Of a stretch of DNA of 64,000 nucleotides, positions 16,643 through 27,373 are shown piece by piece. Origin of the DNA: Curtobacterium sp. MCSS17_015 (GTDB lineage: Bacteria > Actinomycetota > Actinomycetes > Actinomycetales > Microbacteriaceae); assembly GCF_003234265.2 (NCBI RefSeq), contig NZ_CP126256.1, forward strand, positions 2,666,001 through 2,730,000, given 5' to 3'. The position numbers and the translations under genes are program-made. Under the pieces are notes generated by a model. The model saw only the letters and a list, made by a program, of their open reading frames with translations. It had not been told where the DNA came from and did not search any database. The first letter of the stretch is position 1; every line of letters begins with the position of its first letter.

Positions 16643-16676
16643 GGCGAGTCGCAACGGTCCTGCGATGCGACTCGCC
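16643..16676 (+). terminator. Hairpin after the hypothetical membrane protein
   Basis: Perfect 11-bp arms GGCGAGTCGCA (16643-16653) and TGCGACTCGCC (16666-16676). It insulates the following regulated promoter from read-through. Confidence 0.65.
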
Positions 16677-16699
16677 GTCGACGTTGCGCGCTGAGGGCG

Positions 16700-16728
16700 T
16701 TGACTTTGCTTTTACAGCGCTGTAAAAC
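16700..16728 (+). promoter_or_regulatory. Promoter with LacI operator, sugar ABC/GH31 operon
   Basis: TTGACT (-35, 16700-16705), 17-bp spacer, TAAAAC (-10, 16723-16728). The spacer and -10 are covered by a perfect palindrome TTTTACAGCGCTGTAAAA (16710-16727). Its core TTTACAGCGCTGTAAA recurs in the same position at the GH2 promoter (23440-23468). The divergent LacI protein encoded at 22399-23424 is the natural candidate to bind it. Confidence 0.8.
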
Positions 16729-16763
16729 TGGGCTGGCGCGATGGAGCGCGAAAGGGAGTGACC

Positions 16764-18071
16764 ATGGTCATGGGCAGCACAACGGCACGGACGGCACTCA
16801 GTCGGCGTGGGTTCCTCGCCGGCGCGGTCGGCGGGCTCGGTCTCGGCACACTGGCACTCGCCGGATGCTCCGCCCCCTCGGCGAGCAGCGCCGCAGGTGG
16901 CACGGCCCTGCGCTTCTACGAGCAGAAGCAGGAGGTCATCGCCTACTTCGACGACCTGCTCCGCCGCTTCGAGCGCGAGAACCGCGGCATGCGCGTCGTG
17001 CACGACAGCACCGTCGCCATCGCCCCGCAGTTCGTCCGCGGCGAACCGGCGGACGTCGGCTGCTTCAACGACAACCTCGAACTCGCGCGCTACATCGAGC
17101 GCGGCGTGCTCCGGGACCTGAGCGACCTGCCGTCCGCCGGCCGGGTCCGGAAGAGCATCGACGGCCTGACGAACCAGTACGCGAAGTTCGAGGACCGGAC
17201 GAGCGTGCTGCCGTTCTCGCTCGCGGCCGCCGGCGTCATCTACAACAAGCGGATCTTCGCCGACCAGGGCCTGCCGGTCCCGACCACGTGGGACGAGTTC
17301 GTCGACGTGTGCACCGCACTGCAGAAGGCCGACATCACCCCGGTGTACGCGACCGACCGTGACACCTGGACGCTGTGGCAGGGCCTGTTCGACTACTCCG
17401 TCGGCAGCCTCGTCGACACCGGGTCGTTCTTCCGGAGGATGAAGGAGCTCGGCACGGACGTCGGGCCGGACTCCGACGTCTCGTTCGAGAAGGACTTCGC
17501 CCTGCCGATGGAGCGCGCGAAGACCATCTCGTCGTTCTTCAACCCCGACCACGCCACCCGCTCCTACGCCGACGGCAACCTGGCGTTCGGCAAGGGCGAG
17601 GTCGCGATGTACCTGCAGGGCCCGTGGGCGCTCAGCCAGATCGCCCTGGTGGACGACGAGCTGCCGGTCGGGACGTTCGCCCTCCCGGTCTCGAACGACC
17701 CGGGCGACCGGAAGGCCCGCGTCAACATCGACCTGGGTCTCTGGATCCCCACCACGACACCGCACCTCGACGAGGCGCAGGAGCTCGTCGAGTTCCTCAT
17801 GCAGCCAGACGTCATCAACGCCTACAACCTCGACAACCTGGCGTTCTCGACCACCGAGGACGCCACGCCGCAGACCGACGAGCGCATCGCCGGCCTGCAG
17901 CAGTACGTCGACGACGGCGCGTTCTACCAGGGCGCCGGCACCTTCATCCCCACCTCGATCCCGCTCGGCAACTACCTGCAGACGGCGATCCGCAGCGGCG
18001 ACTTCGAGTCGATGCTGCGGCGGCTCGACACCGACTGGCGACGCCTCGCCGGCCGCTCGGCGACGGTCTGA
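16764..18071 (+). CDS. Sugar ABC transporter substrate-binding lipoprotein
   Basis: 435-aa family 1 extracellular solute-binding protein. The N-terminus has a Tat-like SRRGFLAG motif and a lipobox LAGC with Cys35, so it should be exported and lipid-anchored. The mature part has the two-lobe carbohydrate-binding pattern (FYEQKQEVIAYFDDLLRRFE, GVIYNKRIFADQGLPVPTTW, GEVAMYLQGPWA). Start ATG 16764 has AAAGGGAG 7 nt upstream. It heads the operon with two permeases and a GH31 enzyme, so it likely binds an oligosaccharide that GH31 and GH2 then cleave. Confidence 0.9.
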   Translation: MVMGSTTARTALSRRGFLAGAVGGLGLGTLALAGCSAPSASSAAGGTALRFYEQKQEVIAYFDDLLRRFERENRGMRVVHDSTVAIAPQFVRGEPADVGCFNDNLELARYIERGVLRDLSDLPSAGRVRKSIDGLTNQYAKFEDRTSVLPFSLAAAGVIYNKRIFADQGLPVPTTWDEFVDVCTALQKADITPVYATDRDTWTLWQGLFDYSVGSLVDTGSFFRRMKELGTDVGPDSDVSFEKDFALPMERAKTISSFFNPDHATRSYADGNLAFGKGEVAMYLQGPWALSQIALVDDELPVGTFALPVSNDPGDRKARVNIDLGLWIPTTTPHLDEAQELVEFLMQPDVINAYNLDNLAFSTTEDATPQTDERIAGLQQYVDDGAFYQGAGTFIPTSIPLGNYLQTAIRSGDFESMLRRLDTDWRRLAGRSATV

Positions 18072-18114
18072 CCGGCGCGACCAGGACACGGCGACCAGGA
18101 CCCCAGGAGCGATC

Positions 18115-19071
18115 ATGACCATGCAGACCCCCCTGACCCCCGAGACCGAGGAACCCCGCCCCGGTCCCGTCACCGCAGCGACCCGCGTCCACCGCCGGGC
18201 CGGCTCCCTGCACCGCACCGAGGGCATGTACTACCTGTTCCTCGTCCCCGCCCTCGTGCTGTTCACGGCGTTCGTCGTCGCCCCCGCCTGCGTCGGCATC
18301 TTCTACAGCTTCACCGACTACCTCGGCTTCGGGCAGTGGCACTTCCTCGGCATCGAGAACTACCGGGCGCTCGTGTCCGACCCGGCGATCCTCGGGTCGT
18401 ACGGCTTCACACTCGGCTTCGCGGTGGTGACGGTCATCGTGACGCAGGTCATCGCACTGTCGCTCGCCATCGCCCTGACCAAGCGGGTCCGCTTCGCCGC
18501 CGGGCTCCGATCGGTGTTCGTCATCCCGATGGTCGTGTCCGGGATCATCGTCGCCTACGTCTTCAACTACCTGTTCTCGAACACGCTGCCGGCGCTGGCG
18601 ACCTCGGCCGGGTTCGGCCCGCTCGAGCAGAGCATCCTCGGTGACCCGAACCTGGCCTGGCTCGCCATCGTCATCGTCTCCGCGTGGCAGACGATCCCCG
18701 GCGCACTCCTCATCTACACCGCCGGCCTGACCTCGATCCCGTCCGACCTGTACGAGGCGAGCTCCCTCGACGGTGCCGGGTCGTGGAAGCAGCTCCGGGC
18801 GATCACCCTGCCGCTCATCGGTGGCTTCATCGTCATCAACACCGTGCTCGGCGTGAAGGGCTACCTCGGCGCGTACGACGTCATCGTCGGCCTCACCAAC
18901 GGCGGTCCGGGATCCGCGACGAGCAGCGTCGCGATGACGATCTTCACCGGCTTCACCAGCGGCGACTACGCCTACCAGATGGCCAACGCGACCGTCTTCT
19001 TCATCATCACCGTCCTCATCTCGGTCCTGCAGCTCGCAGTGACGCGCGGAAGGAACCTCCGACTCGCATGA
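18115..19071 (+). CDS. Sugar ABC transporter permease (MalF-like)
   Basis: 318-aa inner-membrane permease of the MalF type with six main transmembrane helices (YYLFLVPALVLFTAFVVAP first). The EAA loop reads YEASSLDGAGSWKQLRAITLP (about 219-239) and contacts the ATPase. No ATPase gene is present in the cluster. Its last four bases overlap the start of the next permease gene (ATGA), indicating coupled translation and a heterodimeric channel. Confidence 0.92.
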   Translation: MTMQTPLTPETEEPRPGPVTAATRVHRRAGSLHRTEGMYYLFLVPALVLFTAFVVAPACVGIFYSFTDYLGFGQWHFLGIENYRALVSDPAILGSYGFTLGFAVVTVIVTQVIALSLAIALTKRVRFAAGLRSVFVIPMVVSGIIVAYVFNYLFSNTLPALATSAGFGPLEQSILGDPNLAWLAIVIVSAWQTIPGALLIYTAGLTSIPSDLYEASSLDGAGSWKQLRAITLPLIGGFIVINTVLGVKGYLGAYDVIVGLTNGGPGSATSSVAMTIFTGFTSGDYAYQMANATVFFIITVLISVLQLAVTRGRNLRLA

Positions 19072-19964
19072 GCGCCATCGACACCCGGTCCCCGGCCACG
19101 GCCGCTGCCCGCACCGCTCCCGAACAACCCCGCCGTCGCCGCCTCGACCGCGTCAACTGGCCGCTGACGATCGTCCTGGCCGTCGCGTCCCTGACCGTGC
19201 TCATCCCGCTGTACGTCACGGTGGCGATGGCCTTCAAGACGAGTGCCCAGGCGGTGGACGGCAACGCCCTGTCCCTGCCGACACCGTTCAACCCCGCGAG
19301 CTTCGCCGAGGCGTGGGAACTCACCCGCTTCCCGGTGTCGTTCACGGTGTCGCTCGGCGTGGCCGCGCTCACCGTCATCGCGACGCTGCTGCTCAGCTCG
19401 TTCGCCTCGTACGCCATCGTCCGGAACTGGCACCGCCGGTTCTTCCGCTGGTCGTTCGTGTACCTGCTCGCCGCGATGTTCCTGCCGTTCCCCGTCGTGG
19501 CGCTCCCCCAGATCAAGCTCACCGCGATGATCTCGCTCGACAACCCGATCGGCGTGGCGATCCTGCACGCCATGTTCCAACTGTCCTTCAGCGTGCTGCT
19601 CTACTCGGCGTTCCTCCGGTCGATCCCCGTCGAGCTCGAGGAGAGCGCCCGCATCGACGGCGCGTCCACGTGGCAGATCTTCTGGCGCATCATCCTGCCG
19701 CTGCTCGGACCGATGAACGCGACCGTGGGCATCTTCGCGTTCCTGGCGTCCTGGAACGACTTCATGATGCCGTCGCTCATCACCGCGGACCCCGGGCTGC
19801 AGACGCTGCCCGTCGTGCAGAACATCTTCCAGAGCCAGTTCGGCACCAACTACAACGTGGCGTTCGCCTCGTACCTCATGGCCATGGCACCGACCGTCAT
19901 CGTCTACCTGTTCGCACAGCGCTGGGTGATCAGCGGTGTGACGCAGGGTGCCGTCAAGAGCTGA
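19068..19964 (+). CDS. Sugar ABC transporter permease (MalG-like)
   Basis: 298-aa partner permease with six transmembrane helices and a clear EAA loop, EESARIDGASTWQIFWRIIL (about 188-207), and the typical C-terminal SGVTQGAVKS ending. A 25-residue Arg/Ala-rich cytosolic N-terminus precedes the first helix. The start overlaps the upstream permease stop by four bases; the frame is open far upstream but the family begins at this ATG. Confidence 0.92.
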   Translation: MSAIDTRSPATAAARTAPEQPRRRRLDRVNWPLTIVLAVASLTVLIPLYVTVAMAFKTSAQAVDGNALSLPTPFNPASFAEAWELTRFPVSFTVSLGVAALTVIATLLLSSFASYAIVRNWHRRFFRWSFVYLLAAMFLPFPVVALPQIKLTAMISLDNPIGVAILHAMFQLSFSVLLYSAFLRSIPVELEESARIDGASTWQIFWRIILPLLGPMNATVGIFAFLASWNDFMMPSLITADPGLQTLPVVQNIFQSQFGTNYNVAFASYLMAMAPTVIVYLFAQRWVISGVTQGAVKS

Positions 19965-20016
19965 CCCGAGCCTCCAGACCGACAGCGGCCGGAACGGCCG
20001 AGACAGGACCACCAGC

Positions 20017-22395
20017 GTGACCACCCCCAGCACCGGCCCCCTGCCCACCATCCGCCCCTTCCCCGGGTCCGACCCCGTCGCGTCACCGGAGGCCGTCGTG
20101 ACCGGCGACCACTGGCGCGTCACCGTCCTGCAGGACGGCCTGTTCCGGATCGAGTGGAGCGACGACGGCGGCTTCGAGGACCGGGCGTCCACCTTCGCCG
20201 TCCGCCGGCGCCTCGACGTGCCCGAGTACACCGTCCTCCGGCGCGGTGACGGCGTCGAGGTGACGACCGACCGCGCCACCCTGCGGTACGACGGTCGGCC
20301 GTTCTCGGCCACCGGCCTCGTCGTCGAGACCTCCGGGCCCGACGCGAACCGCTGGCGGTACGGCCAGGAGGCCCGTGACCTCGGTGGCACCGGACGCACC
20401 CTCGACGACGTGGACGGGCGGATGCCCCTCGAGACGGGGCTCCTGGCACGGGACGGCATCGTCATGCTCGACGACAGCGAGTCCTTCCTGTTCGAGGACG
20501 ACGGGTGGGTGGGCAGCCGGGTGCCCGGGCGGCGGGACGTCAGCGTGTTCGCCTACGGGCGCGACTACGCCGAGGCGCTCCGGGCGTTCCACGCGGTGTC
20601 CGGGCCGCCGACGCTCATGCCCCGCTGGGCACTCGGGAACTGGTGGAGCCGGTACCACCCGTACTCGGACGACTCCTACCTGGCACTGCTCGACCGGTTC
20701 GACGAGGAGCGCCTGCCGTTCTCCGTCGCCGTGATCGACATGGACTGGCACCGGGTCGACTCCGTGCCGTCCCGCTTCGGCAACGGCTGGACCGGGTACT
20801 CGTGGGAGCCGTCGCTCTTCCCGGACCCGCCGGCGTTCCTGGCGGAACTCCACCGCCGCGGGATGCGCACGACGCTGAACCTGCACCCCGCCGACGGCGT
20901 CCGGGCGTTCGAGGACGCCTACCCCGCGATGGCCGCGGCGATGGGCGTCGATCCCGACACCGAGCAGACGATCGGCTTCGACCCCACGAACCCGGACTTC
21001 CTGCGCGCCTACTTCGAGGTCCTGCACCGCCCGCTCGAGGAGCAGGGCGTCGACTTCTGGTGGATCGACTGGCAGCAGGGCCGGACCACGAGCATCCCGG
21101 GCGTCGATCCGCTGTGGATGCTCAACCACTTCCACCTGCTCGACTCGGCGCGCGACGGCGGGGCCGGCATGACGTTCTCCCGCTACGCCGGACCGGGCAG
21201 CCACCGGTACGCCGTCGGCTTCTCGGGCGACGCCGTCGTCTCGTGGGCGTCCCTGGCGTTCCAGCCGGAGTTCACCGCGACCGCGGCGAACATCGGGTAC
21301 CCCTGGTGGAGCCACGACATCGGCGGCCACACCCGCGGCGTGCGCGACGACGAGCTCGCGACCCGGTGGGTGCAGTTCGGGGTGTTCTCACCGATCATGC
21401 GCCTGCACTCGGCGAACAACCCGTTCATCCGCAAGGAGCCGTGGGTGTTCCCGGCCGGACCGCGGGCGGCGATGGGCGACGCCCTGCGCTTCCGCCACCG
21501 CCTCGTGCCGTACCTGCACACGATGAACCACCTCGCCGCCGCCGGCACGGCGCTCGTGCGACCGATGTACCACCTCGAGCCGCACCGGGACGAGGCGTAC
21601 CGCGTCCCGAACGAGTACGCCTTCGGCACCGAGCTCGTCGTCGCTCCGATCGTCGAGCCGTGCGACCCGGTCACCCTGCGGGGCAGCGCCCGGGCCTGGC
21701 TGCCCTCGGGCACCTGGACGGACGTCTTCACCGGCACCACCTACGCCGGCGACCGTTTCGTCGACCTGCACCGGACCCTCGACACGATCCCCGTGCTGCT
21801 GCGGGCCGGCGGGATCCTGCCGCTCGCCGCACCGGAGGAGGTCGACGCGACGGTGAACCCGGCAGCGCTCGAGGTGCTCGTCGCACCGGGCGATTCCGGG
21901 TCCTTCACGCTCGTCGAGGACCGCGAAGGTCCGGAGGCGGCCTCCGGACCGGACGGCGGTGTCTGCCGGACGACGCTCACCTGGGACCGGAGCACCGTCT
22001 CCTTCCGGATCGACCCGGCGGAGGGCGACGTCGACAGCGTGCCCGTTCGCCGGCGGTGGCGCATCACGTTCCTCGGAGCACCGGCGAGCGGGCAGGAGGC
22101 GACGGTGGTCGAGGCGGACCGGTTCTCGGTGGACCTCGAGGTCGCGACCGACGACGGCGCGGTCCTGACGCTGGCCGGCCTGCCGACCGTCGGCGTCGAC
22201 GCCCGCGACGCGGCACGTCAGCTGCTGGAGAGCGCCCAGGCGGGGAACCCCGAGAAGCTCACCGCGTGGGAGGTCGTCGACCGCGACGTCCCGCGCGCGG
22301 ACCGGATCGTCGAGCTGGAGACGGTCGGGCTGCCCGACCCGCTCCGGCGCGCCCTGGTCGAACTGCTGGGGAGCGTGCACCCGGACGGGCGGTGA
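20017..22395 (+). CDS. Glycoside hydrolase family 31 enzyme
   Basis: 792-aa cytosolic GH31 alpha-glycosidase (no signal peptide). An N-terminal beta-sandwich (1-200) leads to the barrel starting at MPRWALGNWWSRY. The nucleophile Asp is D351 in VDFWWIDWQQG and the acid/base Asp is D405 in FSGDAVVSW. The WIDWQQG motif differs from the WxDMNE of true alpha-glucosidases, so another alpha-linked sugar may be the substrate. GTG 20017 has AGGA about 8 nt upstream. It follows the permeases by 52 bp and is probably co-transcribed with them. Confidence 0.9.
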   Translation: MTTPSTGPLPTIRPFPGSDPVASPEAVVTGDHWRVTVLQDGLFRIEWSDDGGFEDRASTFAVRRRLDVPEYTVLRRGDGVEVTTDRATLRYDGRPFSATGLVVETSGPDANRWRYGQEARDLGGTGRTLDDVDGRMPLETGLLARDGIVMLDDSESFLFEDDGWVGSRVPGRRDVSVFAYGRDYAEALRAFHAVSGPPTLMPRWALGNWWSRYHPYSDDSYLALLDRFDEERLPFSVAVIDMDWHRVDSVPSRFGNGWTGYSWEPSLFPDPPAFLAELHRRGMRTTLNLHPADGVRAFEDAYPAMAAAMGVDPDTEQTIGFDPTNPDFLRAYFEVLHRPLEEQGVDFWWIDWQQGRTTSIPGVDPLWMLNHFHLLDSARDGGAGMTFSRYAGPGSHRYAVGFSGDAVVSWASLAFQPEFTATAANIGYPWWSHDIGGHTRGVRDDELATRWVQFGVFSPIMRLHSANNPFIRKEPWVFPAGPRAAMGDALRFRHRLVPYLHTMNHLAAAGTALVRPMYHLEPHRDEAYRVPNEYAFGTELVVAPIVEPCDPVTLRGSARAWLPSGTWTDVFTGTTYAGDRFVDLHRTLDTIPVLLRAGGILPLAAPEEVDATVNPAALEVLVAPGDSGSFTLVEDREGPEAASGPDGGVCRTTLTWDRSTVSFRIDPAEGDVDSVPVRRRWRITFLGAPASGQEATVVEADRFSVDLEVATDDGAVLTLAGLPTVGVDARDAARQLLESAQAGNPEKLTAWEVVDRDVPRADRIVELETVGLPDPLRRALVELLGSVHPDGR

Positions 22396-22398
22396 CGC

Positions 22399-23424
22399 TC
22401 AGTCCACCGACCCGTCCGGGTAGGGCGCGCTCTCCCCGACCAGGATCCGGTGCCCGACCGTCACGGCCTGTCCGTCACCCGGCCGACCGGCGATGCGCTC
22501 CTGCAACCGGTCGAGCGCCGCCTCGGCGAGCGCGACGGTGTCCGGCGCGACCGAGGTCAGACTCGGCACCAGGCTCGCGGCGAGACCGATGGCGTCCCAC
22601 CCGACGACCGCGACGTCACGGGGCGCTTCGAGGCCGCGCAGGCGCATCGCACGGAGCGCCCCGACCGCGGCCAGGTCGTCACGGCAGAGCAGCCCGTCGA
22701 TCGAGAGGCCGGCGTCGAGGGCCTGGCCGAAGGCCTGTTCGGCGCCGCGGGCGTCGCCGACCTCGCGCGGCACGCAGAGCGACGGGTCGAACGACAGCCC
22801 GGCGGTGGCCAGACCGTCGCGGTAGCCCTCCATGCGGAAGGCGGAGGTGCGGGACTGCTCGCCCACCTCGTGCCCGAGGAAGCCGATGCGGCGTCGTCCG
22901 AGGGCGGCGAGGTGTGCGACGGCCTCGGCCGCGGCACGCACGTTGTCGATCGCGACGAGGTCACCGCCGGGTGGTCGGACGTCCTCGCCGAGGAACACGA
23001 CGGCGGTGTCCCCACGGGCGCGGTCGATCTCGGCCGGCGTGAGGACCTGGGGGTGGATGACCACCCCGTCGACGACACCCGCCTCACGGCCACGGACGGC
23101 GGAGAGCTCGCCCGCCGGGGCCCCCGCGGTCTCCTCGAGCAGGAGCTGGTACCCGCGCTCGGCACAGACCCGTGAGAACACGTGTGCGAGCTCGGCGAAG
23201 TACGGGCGGCGGAGGTCGGGGAACGCGAACGCGAGCATGTTGGTGCGCCCGGTGGCGAGGCTCCGCCCGGAGACGTTGGGGCGGTAGCCGAGGGCGTCGA
23301 TCGACTCCTGCACGCGGGTCCGCATCGCGTCGCTGACGTGGCGGTAGCCGCGCACGACGTTGGACACGGTCTTCATCGAGACGCCCGCGTGCTCCGCGAC
23401 GTCCTGCAGCGTGACCTGGCCCAC
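22399..23424 (-). CDS. LacI family repressor of the GH31/GH2 cluster
   Basis: 341-aa LacI/GalR regulator. HTH VTLQDVAEHAGVSMKTVSNV at the N-terminus, hinge PNVSGRSLATGRTN, then the sugar-sensing domain (VVGWDAIGLAASL near the C-terminal third). GTG 23424 is chosen because TACGGT lies 6 nt upstream; GTG 23448 would add eight residues and overlap the -35 of the divergent GH2 promoter. The gene sits between GH31 and GH2, and a matching palindrome overlaps both the GH2 and the transporter promoters, so it very likely represses both and perhaps itself. Confidence 0.9.
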   Translation of the reverse strand: MGQVTLQDVAEHAGVSMKTVSNVVRGYRHVSDAMRTRVQESIDALGYRPNVSGRSLATGRTNMLAFAFPDLRRPYFAELAHVFSRVCAERGYQLLLEETAGAPAGELSAVRGREAGVVDGVVIHPQVLTPAEIDRARGDTAVVFLGEDVRPPGGDLVAIDNVRAAAEAVAHLAALGRRRIGFLGHEVGEQSRTSAFRMEGYRDGLATAGLSFDPSLCVPREVGDARGAEQAFGQALDAGLSIDGLLCRDDLAAVGALRAMRLRGLEAPRDVAVVGWDAIGLAASLVPSLTSVAPDTVALAEAALDRLQERIAGRPGDGQAVTVGHRILVGESAPYPDGSVD

Positions 23425-23439
23425 GGGCTCACCGTACCG

Positions 23440-23468
23440 TTGACGCACGCTTTACAGCGCTGTAAATT
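23440..23468 (+). promoter_or_regulatory. Promoter with LacI operator, GH2 gene
   Basis: TTGACG (-35, 23440-23445), 17-bp spacer, TAAATT (-10, 23463-23468). Operator TTTACAGCGCTGTAAA covers 23451-23466, the same place relative to the -10 as at 16700-16728. The divergent LacI start is 16 bp from the -35, so one bound repressor could also affect the LacI promoter. Confidence 0.8.
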
Positions 23469-23476
23469 GCGGGACC

Positions 23477-25342
<1,866 letters not shown>

Positions 25343-25395
25343 CCCGGCGGTGGCCACCGGACCGGCCGAAAAGGCCCGCCCCGACCTGCGTCCGG

Positions 25396-25602
25396 TCAGC
25401 CGATCCCGGTGACGAACAGCACCGCGATCCGCTCGCGCCCACGGGCACCGGCACTGGCGAAGGGCGCTCCGCGGACCACCTGCGTCTGGACGACGTCGAC
25501 GGTGTTGCAGGCGGGGTCGCGGAACGGCGGCCACCACTGCTGCTCGCGGTGGTTCCGTGTCGTCGCCGGCGCGAGGCCGGGGTGCGTCTCGTGCCGGGTC
25601 AC
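25396..25602 (-). CDS. Possible small protein, 68 aa (tentative)
   Basis: GTG-started frame in the otherwise empty 518-bp stretch between GH2 and the membrane protein gene. It carries REQQWWPPFRDPACNTVDVV and ends IAVLFVTGIG, a non-shadow composition. A 13-codon frame (25599-25640) with GGGAGG about 4 nt before its ATG ends in a GTGA overlap with this GTG, so coupled translation is possible. No family recognised. It may also be chance. Confidence 0.3.
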   Translation of the reverse strand: MTRHETHPGLAPATTRNHREQQWWPPFRDPACNTVDVVQTQVVRGAPFASAGARGRERIAVLFVTGIG

Positions 25603-25860
25603 GGCGCTGCCTCGACCCGCGGTGTTGCGTGTGCGTCCATGACGCCTCCCTGGTCCTCGCGGCACCGCTTCCTGACACGGCTCTGCTCGTGACGGGAACG
25701 CTACGTCGGACGTGGCGCACTCGCCACCGCGGGCGGGACACGACCCCGATCGGCCACGCCGGGACCGCGCAGGACGGATCGTCGCAGCGCAGACCGGATC
25801 ACCACGCCCGGCTGCGCGCACCCGGCGGTCGTCGGCCCGCCGTCGACCGTGTGGCCCCCG

Positions 25861-26766
25861 TCAGCCTTCGAGGTCCTTCGACAGCATGAGCTCGGCGGAA
25901 CGCACGTGCGCGGTCTCCGCGGGGGTGAGCTCCCGACCCTGGACCTCGGCGTCACGGATCGCGATGAGCAAGTCGTAGGTCCGCACCTGCAGGCCGCCCC
26001 GCCGACGGCGTGCGTGCAGGTCGTGACGCGCGGCGATGCGGGCGAGACGGACACGGTGACCCCGGAGGCGGGCCTCCCGGCCCCACCGGCGGACGGTCAT
26101 CGACGCCATCGCGGCGACCATGAGCACGATCCCGAGGTAGAAGGGTGGATCGAACGCGGTGCGGAGGACGTCGCGGAGCAGTGCCGACCCGAGCACGAAG
26201 TGGTCGGCGGTCAGCGAGACGATCTCCTCGACGCTCGCGATCGCCACGAGGGACAGTCCGATCCGGAACACGACGAGCGCCCCACGGCTGCCGAGCACAC
26301 CGCGCGCGACCGTGGTGACGGTGATCGCCGCCACGCACACCATGTAGACGGACGCGTAGAGCCAGGTGGCGGTCTGGTCGATCTCGTCCACGATGAACGT
26401 GAACACCGTGACCCCGCGGTCCTGGATGCACAGGAACGGCACCGTGAAGGACGCGAGCATCACGACCAGGGCGAGCGGGTGCGCCAACGCCGGCCGCCGG
26501 TCGACGTCGCGCACGCTGCCGCGGAACAGCAACCAGAAGGCGGTGGTGGCGCACAGGTTCTGCACGAGGTTGATCAGGTTCGTGCCACCCAGCAGCGCGT
26601 CGAGCTCCCGCTGCGGGACGACGGCTCCCAGCGTCAGCAGCCCGAGCGCGCCGACCCCCGTGGCCGCCCAGCTGGCCCGACCGTGCGGGTTCCGGCGGAC
26701 GGACGGCGCGCGGATCGCGAAGCTCGCCGCGGCGCACCAGAAGGCCAGGGCGTGCAGGACCCCCAC
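25861..26766 (-). CDS. Multi-TM membrane protein coupled to an ImmA/IrrE-type protease (MAB_1171c-like)
   Basis: 301 aa with about seven hydrophobic segments in the first 230 residues (GVLHALAFWCAAASFAI first, FYLGIVLMVAAMASMTV last), then a basic cytosolic tail of about 80 residues. Size, topology and partner resemble the actinobacterial MAB_1171c putative transporter family, which often sits after an ImmA/IrrE-like peptidase. GTG 26766 overlaps the TAG of the upstream protease gene (TAGTG). A role as a membrane partner or target of the peptidase is inferred, not shown. Confidence 0.7.
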   Translation of the reverse strand: MGVLHALAFWCAAASFAIRAPSVRRNPHGRASWAATGVGALGLLTLGAVVPQRELDALLGGTNLINLVQNLCATTAFWLLFRGSVRDVDRRPALAHPLALVVMLASFTVPFLCIQDRGVTVFTFIVDEIDQTATWLYASVYMVCVAAITVTTVARGVLGSRGALVVFRIGLSLVAIASVEEIVSLTADHFVLGSALLRDVLRTAFDPPFYLGIVLMVAAMASMTVRRWGREARLRGHRVRLARIAARHDLHARRRRGGLQVRTYDLLIAIRDAEVQGRELTPAETAHVRSAELMLSKDLEG

Positions 26767-27254
26767 TAGCCGTAGGTCCGCTCGTCCACCCCGACGGTGC
26801 CGGACAGGAGGACCGTGGCCAGTTCGTACGCGAACGTCTCGGCGAACTCCTCGTCGTCGCCGTGCAACGCGCCGTCGACCGGTCCGGCGGACGGGACCGG
26901 GGTGTCGTCCAGCGAGCGGTGGCAGACGTTGCCGCCGGCGGACCACGCCGCGAAGGCGAGCTGGGTCCGTGGGACCGGGGCTCCGGTGTCACCGCGGACG
27001 AGGTGACCGAGTTCGTGCAGGACGCAGTGCATCCGGTAGAGCGGCGTCGACCCGGGTGGCAGCAGCACGAGGGCCACGTCCGGCAGCTGGGAGACGAGCG
27101 CCGTCAGTGCGCCCCACCCCGGTCCGTCGACGTCCACGACGCGCACGGGCTTGCCGATCCGAGCGGCGACGGCGTCGACCACGTGGCCGAGTCGTGGCGC
27201 GTTCGGGAGCACCGCGACGACGTCGCGGATCGCCCCGGCACCGACAGCGTCCAC
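26766..27254 (-). CDS. ImmA/IrrE-type zinc metallopeptidase domain protein
   Basis: 162-aa single-domain zincin. HELGH at residues 80-84 supplies two zinc ligands and the catalytic Glu; a downstream Glu in DDEEFAETFAYELA (about 133) is the likely third ligand. There is no signal peptide. Such proteins usually cleave a cognate HTH repressor, but no XRE-type regulator gene is adjacent. TACGCT lies 6 nt before GTG 27254 (leaderless). Translation appears coupled to the downstream seven-segment membrane protein. Confidence 0.8.
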   Translation of the reverse strand: MDAVGAGAIRDVVAVLPNAPRLGHVVDAVAARIGKPVRVVDVDGPGWGALTALVSQLPDVALVLLPPGSTPLYRMHCVLHELGHLVRGDTGAPVPRTQLAFAAWSAGGNVCHRSLDDTPVPSAGPVDGALHGDDEEFAETFAYELATVLLSGTVGVDERTYG

Positions 27255-27307
27255 TCTCCAAGCGTAGGGCGTCGCTGCGGACCGGAGCCGGGGGGCACGA
27301 CCCCTGT

Positions 27308-27328
27308 CCGAGGGCCGATCGCCCTCGG
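27308..27328 (-). terminator. Terminator of the mevalonate operon
   Basis: 8-bp perfect arms CCGAGGGC and GCCCTCGG around CGATC, 46 bp past the mvaS stop. Confidence 0.6.
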
Positions 27329-27373
27329 CGTCCGATCGGGTCCACCGCCGGCACGTCCGGCCGGCGGCGCCGG

